In this document: positions 26,391 to 34,548 of the stretch, one piece after another
Numbering within the stretch: the stretch's first letter is position 1
How the letters are laid out: the number at the start of each line of letters is the position of its first letter
Source of the DNA: Pseudomonadota bacterium
Lineage (GTDB): Bacteria; Pseudomonadota; Alphaproteobacteria; Caulobacterales; Aquidulcibacteraceae
Assembly: GCA_020161405.1 (NCBI GenBank)
Contig: JAIUOD010000002.1
Location: forward strand, 248,001 to 312,000
DNA length: 64,000 nucleotides
Direction: 5' to 3'
Position numbers and translations under genes: made by a program
Notes under the pieces: generated by a model
Databases searched by the model: none
Told to the model about the DNA's origin: nothing
Seen by the model: only the letters and a program-made list of their open reading frames with translations

Positions 26391-26480
26391 CAAATTGCCG
26401 CCTTCGGCCTTAGGCCCACTTAGCAATTTGGATTCAAGCGGACAAAACAATCTAAAAAGCGTGGTTTTTAGATTATTTTG
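26391..26480 (+). repeat. paired-hairpin element, copy R4
   Basis: Fourth copy, 5 nt after the pleD stop. Hairpin A arms are CAAATTGC (26391-26398) and GCAATTTG (26423-26430) around GGCCTTAGGCC and CACTTA. The linker GATTCAAGCGGA is nearly identical to that of R1. Hairpin B arms are 26443-26458 and 26465-26480 with one mismatch and loop GCGTGG. It is 22.6 kb away from the other three copies. Confidence 0.9.
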
Positions 26481-26530
26481 ACAAATTTTTAAAAATTTTC
26501 TGTTTTCAAGTTTGGGGCGGTGGAAAATGC

Positions 26531-27064
26531 CTAATTCTTGCCTTTGAAAAGTTCAGGGAATTTTTGGGAATATTCAGTTAGGGTAGTTTGGCAGTCTTTC
26601 ATTGTCGAATCTATGTAATTTTGATGCGTGCCAAGTGTTCGATATGTCCAATAGGCGGATTTGAAAGAATTAACGCCACTTGTAAAAGATTCAGAAGCAA
26701 AAGGCTGCGCAGTTTTTAAATCAATTTTTCTGTCAACCATAAGGCGTTGTACGCCAAAATTAGCAACCAAGGTACCGTTATTCTTTAAAATTTTGGCTTT
26801 TTCTGGATCTTCGCTTGTAAGCTCCCCCAATCCATAAATTTTCCCGCCGCAATATGTCAATTCACGCCACCATTCCATTTTGATAATTTTGCCATCCTTA
26901 TTTTTTATTTCGCGCATTCTATCTGTTGAAATTGTAACATTGGCTGAATCAACTTGCTTTGTCGCTTGTGGTTTTGGCGCTGTGGTTGGTTTTTTAATGG
27001 TATCACCAAAAGAAGATGTTGCGCATAATATTGAAATTAAAGGAATTAGATATAGGGGCTTCAA
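26531..27064 (-). CDS. hypothetical exported protein
   Basis: No family recognised. The TTG at 27064 is proposed as start: GGAGA sits 7 nt upstream, and the product then opens with a textbook signal peptide (KPLYLIPLISILCATSSFG, cleavage before D-T). A longer frame from a TTG at 27136 would bury this signal. The mature protein is about 157 residues, with a Lys/Pro/Thr-rich linker, two cysteines far apart (LTYCGGK, MKDCQTT) that may pair, and a basic C-terminus. Probably periplasmic, function unknown. Confidence 0.55.
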   Translation of the reverse strand: MKPLYLIPLISILCATSSFGDTIKKPTTAPKPQATKQVDSANVTISTDRMREIKNKDGKIIKMEWWRELTYCGGKIYGLGELTSEDPEKAKILKNNGTLVANFGVQRLMVDRKIDLKTAQPFASESFTSGVNSFKSAYWTYRTLGTHQNYIDSTMKDCQTTLTEYSQKFPELFKGKN

Positions 27065-27212
27065 TATTAATCTCCAAAAATTATAGAAATTGGTTTGCTT
27101 ATTTTTCTGTTTGTATTTAACATAATTCTTACGCAAATGGTAAATTGTTTTTTACAAATGCGTAAGCCTTAAATTAAATAATTCTGGATGCTTTAGCTGA
27201 TAAATTCCCCAA

Positions 27213-27569
27213 ATGAACCAGATAAAATATAATGAATTTTGTAAAAACCTTGAACATGCAACACATGTCTATCAATGGGATGCAGATGTTTGGAAAATCG
27301 GTAATAAGGTTTTTGCAATTGGCGGATGGGAAAAAGAGGATGCTGAATTTACTGTTATTTTCAAATGTTCCGAAATTGCATTTGAACTTAATAAAGACGA
27401 AAAAGGCGTGCGCCCCGCGCCATATCTTGCATCGCGCGGTCTAAAATGGCTTCAAGTATATAATAATGAAACTTTTAGCGATGAACAAATTTTCGAATTT
27501 ATAAAAGATAGTTATAAAATGATTGCCGATGCATTGCCAAAGAAAATCAAGAAAGAGTTTATGACCTAA
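27213..27569 (+). CDS. MmcQ/YjbR family protein
   Basis: A 118-residue protein with the MmcQ/YjbR (CyaY-like) fold: NEFCKNLEHATHVYQWDADVWKIGNKVFAIGG at the start, a middle beta strand pair, RPAPYLASRGLKWLQV, and a final helix with EFIKDSYKMIADALPKK. The family resembles a double-wing DNA-binding domain; its role is not proven. It is a single gene and converges with phoH across a strong terminator. Confidence 0.88.
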   Translation: MNQIKYNEFCKNLEHATHVYQWDADVWKIGNKVFAIGGWEKEDAEFTVIFKCSEIAFELNKDEKGVRPAPYLASRGLKWLQVYNNETFSDEQIFEFIKDSYKMIADALPKKIKKEFMT

Positions 27570-27574
27570 TATGA

Positions 27575-27602
27575 ATAATGCCCATTTTTCAATGGGCATT
27601 AT
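27575..27602. terminator. bidirectional terminator between mmcQ-like gene and phoH
   Basis: A perfect 12-bp stem, arms 27575-27586 and 27591-27602 (core AATGCCCATT/AATGGGCATT) with the loop TTTC. It starts 5 nt after the stop of the plus-strand gene and lies 11 nt beyond the stop of phoH on the other strand, so it may serve both. Confidence 0.75.
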
Positions 27603-27613
27603 CATGACTAATT

Positions 27614-28360
27614 CTATAATTTCTTAATCATCTTTGCCACAAGTGGGTGGCGAACGATGTCGCGTTCTTCAAGTTGGACGATTGAAATATCTTCAACGCC
27701 ATCAAGTTTTTCAGCAATTTGCGCAAGGCCAGACATTTCAGGTAGTAAATCGGTTTGTTGCGGATCACCCGTTACCACCATTGTTGAATTCCAACCCAAA
27801 CGCGTCAGTAGCATTTTCAATTGCCCATAAGTACAATTTTGCGCCTCATCAATAACCACGAACGAATTATTAAGTGTGCGACCGCGCATAAAGCCAACAG
27901 GGGCAATTTCAATAATTCCCTCGCTCATAAGCATTTTTAGGCGTTTCGGGGATAATCTATCGGCAAGTGCATCAAGCAATGGGCGCAAATATGGCGCTAA
28001 TTTATCCTCAACATGCCCAGGGAGATAGCCAAGATTTTCACCCGCCTCAACCGCAGGGCGCGATAAAATAATACGTGATACCTGATTTGATTCAAGTGCC
28101 TCAACCGCTTTTGAAACCGCAAGATAGGTTTTACCAGTTCCCGCAGGGCCAACCGCAATAATAAGGGGAGATGAATCAATTGCATTCATCAATTGCTCCT
28201 GCCCCTCAGAACGGGGTTTAACATGGCGCAAAAACCTTTGATCACGAATGCTGTCATCATCGCTACCTAAAGGCGACCAACCGAATAATGAACGAACATT
28301 ATTGTCGTCACTATGGTGTTCATTGTCTTTAAAACGTCTTGTATTTGGTCGTTTTGCCAT
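27614..28360 (-). CDS. PhoH family protein
   Basis: A 248-residue P-loop ATPase of the PhoH family. Walker A is GPAGTGKT (71-78), Walker B is FVVIDEAQN, and a downstream GDPQQTDL motif completes the helicase-like core. No KH or PIN domain is fused. The start at 28360 (M-A-K-R-P) is selected because GGAGGT lies 6 nt upstream; an in-frame TTG at 28372 would itself overlap that ribosome site. PhoH proteins are linked to RNA metabolism near ybeY, but no ybeY is next to it here. Confidence 0.92.
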   Translation of the reverse strand: MAKRPNTRRFKDNEHHSDDNNVRSLFGWSPLGSDDDSIRDQRFLRHVKPRSEGQEQLMNAIDSSPLIIAVGPAGTGKTYLAVSKAVEALESNQVSRIILSRPAVEAGENLGYLPGHVEDKLAPYLRPLLDALADRLSPKRLKMLMSEGIIEIAPVGFMRGRTLNNSFVVIDEAQNCTYGQLKMLLTRLGWNSTMVVTGDPQQTDLLPEMSGLAQIAEKLDGVEDISIVQLEERDIVRHPLVAKMIKKL

Positions 28361-28932
28361 ATTAACCTCCAATTGTTGGGGTGCACTACATATTTAAGTA
28401 TGCAGGGCGAGAAATGCAAATTTTGTTACAAAGTTTTTTATTGGCTTTTTTCGCCAAATATAGAATTGCAATTTGGGTAAAATCCCGCGCTGCCATTATA
28501 TGTAATTCCAAAGGGTCAAAACCATAATCCCCTCTTAATTTGTAATTAGCAAAATTTTTGTGACAATTTGCAATTTATATGAAAAATCGACTCATCAATT
28601 TTGCCAAATAGATTTTGCAGGTCAAAGTCTTAAGCAAAGGTTAATTTTGCAAAATGTTCACAAAACATACCCAAATTGTATAAATTGATAAAAAAAGCAT
28701 CAAATTTTATTAAAAAGCAAAAAATTAACCATATTTGCCAATTCAATTTTAATCACCACAATATACTAAGGGTGCACTGGAATTTGAAGAGTTTCCGGCG
28801 GTATTTATAGGGCACAAAAAGTGCGTTCCAAAGATTTTAGAACTTAATCGCAATTTTTGTGCCCATTTTTTAACTTATATCTAATTGCAATTTTGAAGTT
28901 TGCCGCATATCAAAATGGCAAAGGATTGATAT
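28361..28932. other. 572-bp intergenic region with a CtrA box and a structured segment
   Basis: No gene is visible. The region is very AT-rich. It holds a perfect TTAA-N7-TTAA box (28630-28644), an isolated TTAACCAT half site near 28725, and at 28810-28864 an 11-bp perfect stem (GGGCACAAAAA with its complement) followed by a T-run. The 33-nt loop of that stem contains further pairable segments (TGCG/CGCA). A TATACT hexamer near 28762 could start a short RNA ending at the T-run. This is a candidate small RNA or leader only. Confidence 0.45.
28630..28644. promoter_or_regulatory. CtrA-type box TTAA-N7-TTAA
   Basis: Exact TTAA, seven bases (GCAAAGG), TTAA. This is the consensus of the alphaproteobacterial cell-cycle regulator CtrA. 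It lies 270 bp upstream of phoH and 290 bp upstream of the carbonic anhydrase gene, so which it controls is not clear. In AT-rich DNA chance matches are possible. Confidence 0.45.
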
Positions 28933-29460
28933 ATGCCAATTTATTCGCTTTCAAATGATGCCCCACAATTCCCACAATCAGGCAATTATTGGGTTGCGCC
29001 AAATGCAACCTTAATAGGAAAAGTAATATTGCATGAAAACGCCTCTATTTGGTGGGGGGCGGTTTTGCGTGGTGATAATGAACCTATTATAATTGGTGAA
29101 AATACTAATGTTCAGGATGGTTCAATATTGCATAATGATATTGGTATCGGTCTTAGAATTGGTAAGAATGTGACAATTGGGCATATGGCAATGCTTCATG
29201 GATGTGAAATTGGTGACAATTCACTAATTGGAATTGGCGCAGTTATTATGAACCGTGTAAAAATTGGCAAAAATTGTATCATTGGCGCAAAAGCACTTAT
29301 TCCAGAGGGCAAGGAAATTCCCGATAATTCACTTGTAATGGGCGCGCCGGGTAAAATCATTCGTGAAGTCACAAAAGAGCAGGAAGAATTTCTTTTGGCA
29401 TCCGCTGCGCATTATGTTGGTAATTGGAAACGCTATAAAAGTGATTTATCACAAATATAA
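28933..29460 (+). CDS. gamma carbonic anhydrase family protein
   Basis: A 175-residue left-handed beta-helix protein with hexapeptide repeats (NATLIG, NASIWW, TNVQDG, KNVTIG, NSLIGI, KNCIIG). The three zinc-binding histidines of gamma carbonic anhydrases are present: His67, His84 and His89 in [16 protein letters not shown]. It probably assembles as a trimer in the cytoplasm; many such YrdA/CaiE-like members have weak or unknown activity. It stands alone after a long intergenic region. Confidence 0.9.
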   Translation: MPIYSLSNDAPQFPQSGNYWVAPNATLIGKVILHENASIWWGAVLRGDNEPIIIGENTNVQDGSILHNDIGIGLRIGKNVTIGHMAMLHGCEIGDNSLIGIGAVIMNRVKIGKNCIIGAKALIPEGKEIPDNSLVMGAPGKIIREVTKEQEEFLLASAAHYVGNWKRYKSDLSQI

Positions 29461-29463
29461 TAC

Positions 29464-29492
29464 TTGACAGTGTCGTCACTTTACCTTGTTAT
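29464..29492 (+). promoter_or_regulatory. putative sigma-70 promoter of the GMC oxidoreductase gene
   Basis: TTGACA at 29464-29469, a 17-nt spacer, and TGTTAT at 29487-29492. The perfect -35 and optimal spacing make this a convincing housekeeping promoter about 100 nt upstream of the GMC oxidoreductase start. Confidence 0.6.
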
Positions 29493-29592
29493 TACATGAA
29501 ATAATAAAATGATGGGGCGCACGTGAATCAGGCAAATTATGAGTTTTCGATATTATTCCTAAAACAAGCTGACAATATAAATCGTTATTCAA

Positions 29593-31188
29593 ATGATTGA
29601 AAAATTTGATTATATTGTAATTGGCGGTGGCTCTGCTGGGGCGGTTCTTGCATCGCGGCTTTCCGAAGATGGGCTTTATGATGTTTTACTCATTGAGGCG
29701 GGGGGTAAGAATGATGATTTATTGGTCAATATGCCCGCAGGTGTGGGCGAAATCCTGCCAACAAAAAACCGTTATAATTGGGGCTTTTATACCGAGGCCG
29801 AACCAAATTTAAATAATCGCAAACTTTATTGGCCGCGTGGTCGTGGTCTTGGCGGGTCTTCTGCTATTAATGCGATGATTTATACGCGCGGTCATCCAAT
29901 TGATTATGATGATTGGGGACGTCTTGGAATAAAGGGTTGGGATTTTAAAACCCTTTTAAAATATTTCAAAAAAGCCGAAGATTTTGAACTTGGTGAAAGC
30001 CAATATCATGGCAAGGGCGGCCCTTTGCATGTTAGCGTGCCAAATTCTTCGCATCATGGCTTCAAAATGTTCCAAGAAGCAACAATGCAGGCACAATTAC
30101 CGCAAACCCAAGATTTTAATGGTGCAAGCAATGAAGGCTTTGGAAAATATCATCTTACCATTAAAGATGGAAAAAGATGGTCCAGCTTTATGGGATATTT
30201 AAAACCAAATCTTGGGCGCAAAAATCTAAAAATTATTGCCAAGAAAATTGTTTCTAAAATTATAATTGAAAATAAGCGTGCAATTGGTGTTGAATATTAT
30301 GATGCATCTAATGGCGTTTCTAAAAAAGTATTTGCAAAGCGCGAAATTATATTAAGCGCCGGCGCAATTGGTTCGCCGCAAATTTTACTATTATCTGGAA
30401 TTGGCCCTGCTGATGAATTAAAAATGGTTGGTATTGAACCTGTTTTAAATCTTCCAAGTGTTGGGAAAAATTTACAAGATCACCTTGATATTTCAATGTT
30501 ACAGGAAACCTCATTGCCAATTACCTATAATTCGCTGGCAAGTGGGTTAAGGCAAATTAAAATTGGGCTTGAATATATTTTCTTGAAGAAAGGCTTTGGG
30601 CGCGAAAACTTCCTTGAAATGGGCGGTTTTGCTAAGTCACATGATGAATTACATCGCCCAAATTTACAATTTCATTTTATGAATGGCCTATTTAAAAACC
30701 ATAATAAAACTAAAATTAGGAAAGATGGTTTCACGCTTCATGTGTGTAATCTTTATCCTGAATCGCGCGGTGAAATTTGCCTTAAAAGTTCAAATCCAAA
30801 TGTTGCGCCGCGTATTGTGGCTAATTATCTTGCCACCGAAAAAGATATGGAAATTATGCGTCTTGGGGTGAAAATGGGGCGGCGTATTTTTGCGCAACCC
30901 GCGTTTGAAAACTCTAAAGAATACGAACCTGGCGTAAAAGTTCAAAGTGATGATGAAATTGATAATTTCATCCGTACAAATGCCGAAACCATTTATCACC
31001 CTGTCGGAACATGCCGCATGGGCGCTGATGAAGAATCTGTGGTTGATGAAAAATTACGCGTGAGAAATATCGAAAATCTTCGTGTAATTGATGCATCAAT
31101 CATGCCCCGCATCGTGGGCGCCAACACAAATGCCCCAACAATTGCCATCGCCGAATATGGCGCGGACATGATTTTGGGTATGGTATAA
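29593..31188 (+). CDS. GMC family FAD-dependent oxidoreductase (choline dehydrogenase-like)
   Basis: 531 residues. The FAD-binding motif is VIGGGSAGAVLASRLSE at the N-terminus, the GMC signature 1 is RGRGLGGSSAINAMIYTRG, the second signature is GAIGSPQILLLSGIGP, and the C-terminal catalytic His lies in HPVGTCRMG. It oxidises an alcohol to an aldehyde; choline, another primary alcohol or a polyethylene-glycol-like substrate cannot be told apart by sequence. No betaine aldehyde dehydrogenase is adjacent. Its own promoter and a terminator frame it as a single-gene unit. Confidence 0.92.
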   Translation: MIEKFDYIVIGGGSAGAVLASRLSEDGLYDVLLIEAGGKNDDLLVNMPAGVGEILPTKNRYNWGFYTEAEPNLNNRKLYWPRGRGLGGSSAINAMIYTRGHPIDYDDWGRLGIKGWDFKTLLKYFKKAEDFELGESQYHGKGGPLHVSVPNSSHHGFKMFQEATMQAQLPQTQDFNGASNEGFGKYHLTIKDGKRWSSFMGYLKPNLGRKNLKIIAKKIVSKIIIENKRAIGVEYYDASNGVSKKVFAKREIILSAGAIGSPQILLLSGIGPADELKMVGIEPVLNLPSVGKNLQDHLDISMLQETSLPITYNSLASGLRQIKIGLEYIFLKKGFGRENFLEMGGFAKSHDELHRPNLQFHFMNGLFKNHNKTKIRKDGFTLHVCNLYPESRGEICLKSSNPNVAPRIVANYLATEKDMEIMRLGVKMGRRIFAQPAFENSKEYEPGVKVQSDDEIDNFIRTNAETIYHPVGTCRMGADEESVVDEKLRVRNIENLRVIDASIMPRIVGANTNAPTIAIAEYGADMILGMV

Positions 31189-31190
31189 AA

Positions 31191-31212
31191 ATACCCCCGA
31201 AATCGGGGGTAT
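31191..31212. terminator. bidirectional terminator
   Basis: ATACCCCCGA (31191-31200) pairs with TCGGGGGTAT (31203-31212), flanked by AAAA on the left and GTTTT on the right. It lies 3 nt after the GMC gene and 4 nt beyond the PAS_5 gene on the other strand, so both genes share it. Confidence 0.85.
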
Positions 31213-31215
31213 GTT

Positions 31216-31758
31216 TTAATTAGTTGCAACCACTTTCAATTCAGGCCTTGCCGGCATTTGTGGGTCGGGTGGTAAAAGTGCCGTAAGTGAAAAGCGCAAA
31301 GCAGGGCGTGAAATTGAAACATTTGCCGCAATTGGTTGGAATAAACCAAGCACACGTTTTGTGCCATTTTTTTCCAAAAGCGGAAGGAAAACCAATTCAA
31401 TATCTGTTCTTTGGCCAATTCCTGCGCCAAAGGCTGCAACACGTGCCATAGCAGGCCCAGGTGTTGAAACCGCACTTTCTAATAATGCGCGAATTAAAAC
31501 CTTATCTGGCCCAAAGAATAAAGAACCAATTTCATGATCGCGCAAATCACGACCAGTCCAAACTTTAAGCTCTTTACCGATAGTTGTGAAAGTAAAAATG
31601 CCTTCGCCGACACGTTGTGCCATAAAAAGCCTATCAACTAAAGATGATGCATCGCGCGATTTAATATTTTGCGCAATCTCATCATTTTCGATACCATTTA
31701 ATGCGCGCCATGAATTTAGCATAAGGCGGGTTTCAGGGTGTAGGGCAGCAAATTGCAT
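31216..31758 (-). CDS. PAS_5 domain protein (MopJ-like)
   Basis: A 180-residue protein made of one PAS_5-type sensory domain (about 1-145) and a proline-rich tail. It opens with HPETRLMLNSWRAL and contains DRLFMAQRVGEGIFTFTTIGKELKVWTGRDLRDHEIGSLF, the family signature. The known Caulobacter relative MopJ is a polar modulator of cell-cycle signalling, so a cell-pole role is possible here. A sigma-54-type promoter lies 38-52 nt upstream of the start. Confidence 0.8.
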   Translation of the reverse strand: MQFAALHPETRLMLNSWRALNGIENDEIAQNIKSRDASSLVDRLFMAQRVGEGIFTFTTIGKELKVWTGRDLRDHEIGSLFFGPDKVLIRALLESAVSTPGPAMARVAAFGAGIGQRTDIELVFLPLLEKNGTKRVLGLFQPIAANVSISRPALRFSLTALLPPDPQMPARPELKVVATN

Positions 31759-31795
31759 TTATATAATCCTAATAAAAACTTACCCGTTGATAATT

Positions 31796-31810
31796 GCATT
31801 TTGCGTGCCA
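31796..31810 (-). promoter_or_regulatory. sigma-54-type promoter of the PAS_5 gene
   Basis: Read on the minus strand: TGGCACG-CAAA-ATGC. The -24 part is perfect and the -12 part matches TTGC except the first base. The expected start of transcription is about 25 nt before the PAS_5 ATG, with an AGGA ribosome site between them. The 373-bp region 31759-32131 otherwise has no gene. Confidence 0.6.
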
Positions 31811-32083
31811 CAACTTTTGGGCTTATTGGCACAATTTTTTCACACCATTTAGTTGAATTTAGCATCATTTTGACGCGCAAAGTCAATTTTGCATCAAAAT
31901 TGGACTGTTTGGTAACAAATCAATTCCAATAGCTGAAATCATCTTTTATGCTTAATAATCTATGAAATACGGGATAAAGGAATTGAAACCTTTCTTTGCT
32001 AATAAAGATGCTGAATAAAATATAATGAAGAGCAAAACTTTTTAATTAAATACAATCCTAAGTTTTCACCAAAATAGAGAAAC

Positions 32084-32099
32084 TGGCATTGAATTTGCA
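32084..32099 (+). promoter_or_regulatory. sigma-54-type promoter of the glycine-rich protein gene
   Basis: TGGCATTGAATTTGCA: TGGCA at -24 and TTGCA at -12 with the exact spacing of the sigma-54 consensus; the two bases after TGGCA differ (TT for CG). It lies 33 nt upstream of the start codon, with GGAG in between. Together with the minus-strand site 275 bp away it makes a divergent sigma-54 control region. Confidence 0.6.
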
Positions 32100-32131
32100 T
32101 AGAGGTTTTGTAACTTTCGTGGAGAAGATAA

Positions 32132-33058
32132 ATGAGTGTTTCAATTCGATACATAACAGCGGGTGCATTATTATCGCTTTTAAGTGGTGCAGCATTTGCG
32201 GGTGATTGCTGTGGCTCTGGTAGCTTTACTGGTGGCATTACTAATATTCCTGTAGTTTCTGGAAATGGTGGTTGCTGCGGTACTGCTAATAGTCAGATTG
32301 TTGGCGTCCCTGGAATTTATGTTCCATCATCAAATGTTGGTGTGAATGTTGGCGGCACTTATGTTGGCGGCACAAATTATAATGTTGGTGGCACTGTGAT
32401 TGGCGGCAATAATGTTGTTGTTGGCGGCAATACTTATATGAGTTCTGGTGCCTCTTATGGTTCTTATTCTTCTGGTGGTGGCGTTGCTTATTATGGCGGC
32501 GGCGGCGGTGCTTATATGGCGCCAGCTCCAGTTTATAATGGCATGATTGAAGGTCTGAATGTTGGCGGTGGTCAGGCTGCTGCTAGTATGGAACAAGTAA
32601 CAGAAACTAAAACTGTTACTGAAATTGTTCCAATTCGTGCCGTTTGTATGGATGATAAAGGCGTTCCACATCCTGCATCACGCGTGAATGGTGATGATAA
32701 AGTTGGCGCTGAATTTAATGGCGAAGTTTATCGCTGTATGGCTGGTACATATTTGGAAGTGACTATGGGGCGTATGGTAGATGGTAAAGCTGTTTTTGAC
32801 GGTGGCAAAAACCTTACATGCACCAAAGGTCAGGCTTTGTCTTATAAAGGTGGAAATGTTACATGCGTTGCGCAATTGCCTGCGGCAAATTGTAATGAAC
32901 GTTCATTGCTTCGCCGATTTGGCCCAGGTATCAAATATCTAACGCTTGCACGTCAACAAACTTATACACGCCAAGTACAAAGCCAACAATCAAGCCAATA
33001 TACAACATTCAAATCAAGCATGTATGTTGACGGTGGCGTTGGTCAAGGCGTTTATTAA
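32132..33058 (+). CDS. exported glycine-rich repeat protein with Cys-containing C-terminal domain
   Basis: 308 residues. A signal peptide ends at SGAAFAGD. The mature N-terminus has two C-C pairs (GDCCGSG, GGCCGTA) and then a run of VGG-x repeats (NVGGTYVGGTN, NVGGTVIGGNN, VVVGGNT) with a Gly/Tyr-rich stretch to about residue 135. The C-terminal half is a compact domain with several cysteines (AVCMDDKG, YRCMAGT, LTCTKG, VTCVAQ, ANCNERS) and a Gln/Ser-rich end. This is a surface-structure type of protein; I do not recognise a named family. A sigma-54 promoter precedes it and a strong terminator follows. Confidence 0.7.
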   Translation: MSVSIRYITAGALLSLLSGAAFAGDCCGSGSFTGGITNIPVVSGNGGCCGTANSQIVGVPGIYVPSSNVGVNVGGTYVGGTNYNVGGTVIGGNNVVVGGNTYMSSGASYGSYSSGGGVAYYGGGGGAYMAPAPVYNGMIEGLNVGGGQAAASMEQVTETKTVTEIVPIRAVCMDDKGVPHPASRVNGDDKVGAEFNGEVYRCMAGTYLEVTMGRMVDGKAVFDGGKNLTCTKGQALSYKGGNVTCVAQLPAANCNERSLLRRFGPGIKYLTLARQQTYTRQVQSQQSSQYTTFKSSMYVDGGVGQGVY

Positions 33059-33078
33059 TTAAATTCTTCTTCACGAAA

Positions 33079-33107
33079 AAAAAGGCCACCAATTTGGTGG
33101 CCTTTTT
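33079..33107. terminator. bidirectional terminator
   Basis: AAAAAGGCCACC (33079-33090) and GGTGGCCTTTTT (33096-33107) form a perfect 12-bp stem with loop AATTT. It lies between the glycine-rich protein gene and the convergent chemoreceptor gene. Confidence 0.9.
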
Positions 33108-33123
33108 GTTTAGTGTCGAAAAA

Positions 33124-34512
33124 TTATTTTCTTTCGTTTTCTGCGATTAATGCGTCAAGTTTTGCAACAACTTCGTCAGATGCTGCATCCATTTTATAGA
33201 AAGCTTCAAAAGCGCCCATTCTATCGCCGGCATTATAAAGCCTTGCCGCTTCTTTGCCGTTTTCATGAACGCGTTTGTGCGGTTCCTCAATAGCTAAGAA
33301 GTTTGGAGATAGAATGTTTGAACTAGATTTAAAGTTATTCCACCATTTTCCAAGGCGGCACATGTGATGATCTGTCAAATCGCTTTCGCTTAATGTTGAC
33401 ATGCCAGATAATAGAGCCGCTAATCGTTTTTTCCACATAATGTGATCTGATTTTGCGCGATATAAAACATAATTTTCAACGCCAAGTTGCTCAAGATTAT
33501 CTAATTCTGCTGTTATTTCTTTTTCAGATGCATTTACGGTTTCGGCTGATTTTTCAATCAGTCTTTTTGCATCTTTTGAAGATTGCGCAGCGCGGTTGAT
33601 GCCTTCGCTTAATTCATTAACAGCTTGCGATTGCTCAGATAGAACTTGTGCAACATTTGCAACGCCTTCAGCACCAAATTGAACTCCTTGCGATGCTTGT
33701 GTTACGCTTTCGCTGGCCTTTGATGCAGCATCCTCGGCATCATTTGCTGCAGATTTTGCTGAATTTATTGCACCAAAAATTGCATTGAGTGCCGCTTCTA
33801 AGCGGCCAATACGTGCACGAATATTTTCAGTAGATTTTGCGGTTTGTGCAGATAATTGTTTAACTTCTTGGGCAACAACAGCAAAGCCTTTGCCGGCTTC
33901 ACCTGCGCGTGCAGCCTCAATTGTGGCATTAAGTGCAAGAAGATTGGTTTGTGAAGCAATGGCATCGATTTCTTGTGCCATGTCTTTAATATCAATTGCT
34001 ACTGCATTTAAATTATTTAAATCTTGGTCAACAAGTGAAAGTGCTTGCGTTACGCTTTGGCTCGATTTTGCCGCAATTTGCACTTCTTGTGCACCTTGGT
34101 TTGCCTTGCTTGCAGATTCTTCAAGTGACTGATCAGTTCTTTGTGCCAAATCAGCGATTTGGCTAATTGATGCGGTTAATTCTTCAACGGCAGCCGCCAT
34201 TACGCTAATTTCAGACTCGCTTTTTGTAACTTCTGCATATGCGCGGGCAACTGATGCCTGAAAATTACTTGCATTTGTAGAACAATTTACAACAGATATA
34301 AGTGCACTTCTATCAGATTGTGCCAACCTATCATGCGCTAATTTTACAAGGCTTAGGATTTTTGGTGACGTAGTATCTAAATCTATTTTCTTGCGATTCA
34401 ATACACTTTCAAATGGTGACAAATCAATTTGTTCGAATTTTGGAGCCGCGAAATTAATTTGTTCAGTTACTTGTAAGTTACTATCTTTTTGCTTTTTCAA
34501 TATATTAAACAT
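33124..34512 (-). CDS. soluble methyl-accepting chemotaxis protein with CZB domain
   Basis: 462 residues without a membrane segment. The signalling domain has the invariant hairpin tip ([15 protein letters not shown], then [11 protein letters not shown]-x-EVK). A C-terminal chemoreceptor zinc-binding (CZB) domain of about 110 residues follows, with the expected ligands in [18 protein letters not shown] and [11 protein letters not shown]. The N-terminal 70 residues show no known sensor module. It acts in the cytoplasm on CheA/CheW; zinc, oxidant or pH sensing through CZB is an inference from the family. A perfect CtrA box lies 37 bp upstream. Confidence 0.93.
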   Translation of the reverse strand: MFNILKKQKDSNLQVTEQINFAAPKFEQIDLSPFESVLNRKKIDLDTTSPKILSLVKLAHDRLAQSDRSALISVVNCSTNASNFQASVARAYAEVTKSESEISVMAAAVEELTASISQIADLAQRTDQSLEESASKANQGAQEVQIAAKSSQSVTQALSLVDQDLNNLNAVAIDIKDMAQEIDAIASQTNLLALNATIEAARAGEAGKGFAVVAQEVKQLSAQTAKSTENIRARIGRLEAALNAIFGAINSAKSAANDAEDAASKASESVTQASQGVQFGAEGVANVAQVLSEQSQAVNELSEGINRAAQSSKDAKRLIEKSAETVNASEKEITAELDNLEQLGVENYVLYRAKSDHIMWKKRLAALLSGMSTLSESDLTDHHMCRLGKWWNNFKSSSNILSPNFLAIEEPHKRVHENGKEAARLYNAGDRMGAFEAFYKMDAASDEVVAKLDALIAENERK

Positions 34513-34548
34513 ATTATCACCTATCTGATTTCTTATTATATTTTAAGT

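Noticed and set aside
28810-28864. 6S RNA, SRP RNA or tmRNA
   Set aside because: The hairpin lacks the conserved signatures of these RNAs, such as the SRP tetraloop region with GGAAG and AGCAG.
28361-28932. Replication origin
   Set aside because: It has a CtrA box and high AT content, but no clear DnaA boxes and no hemE or similar neighbour.
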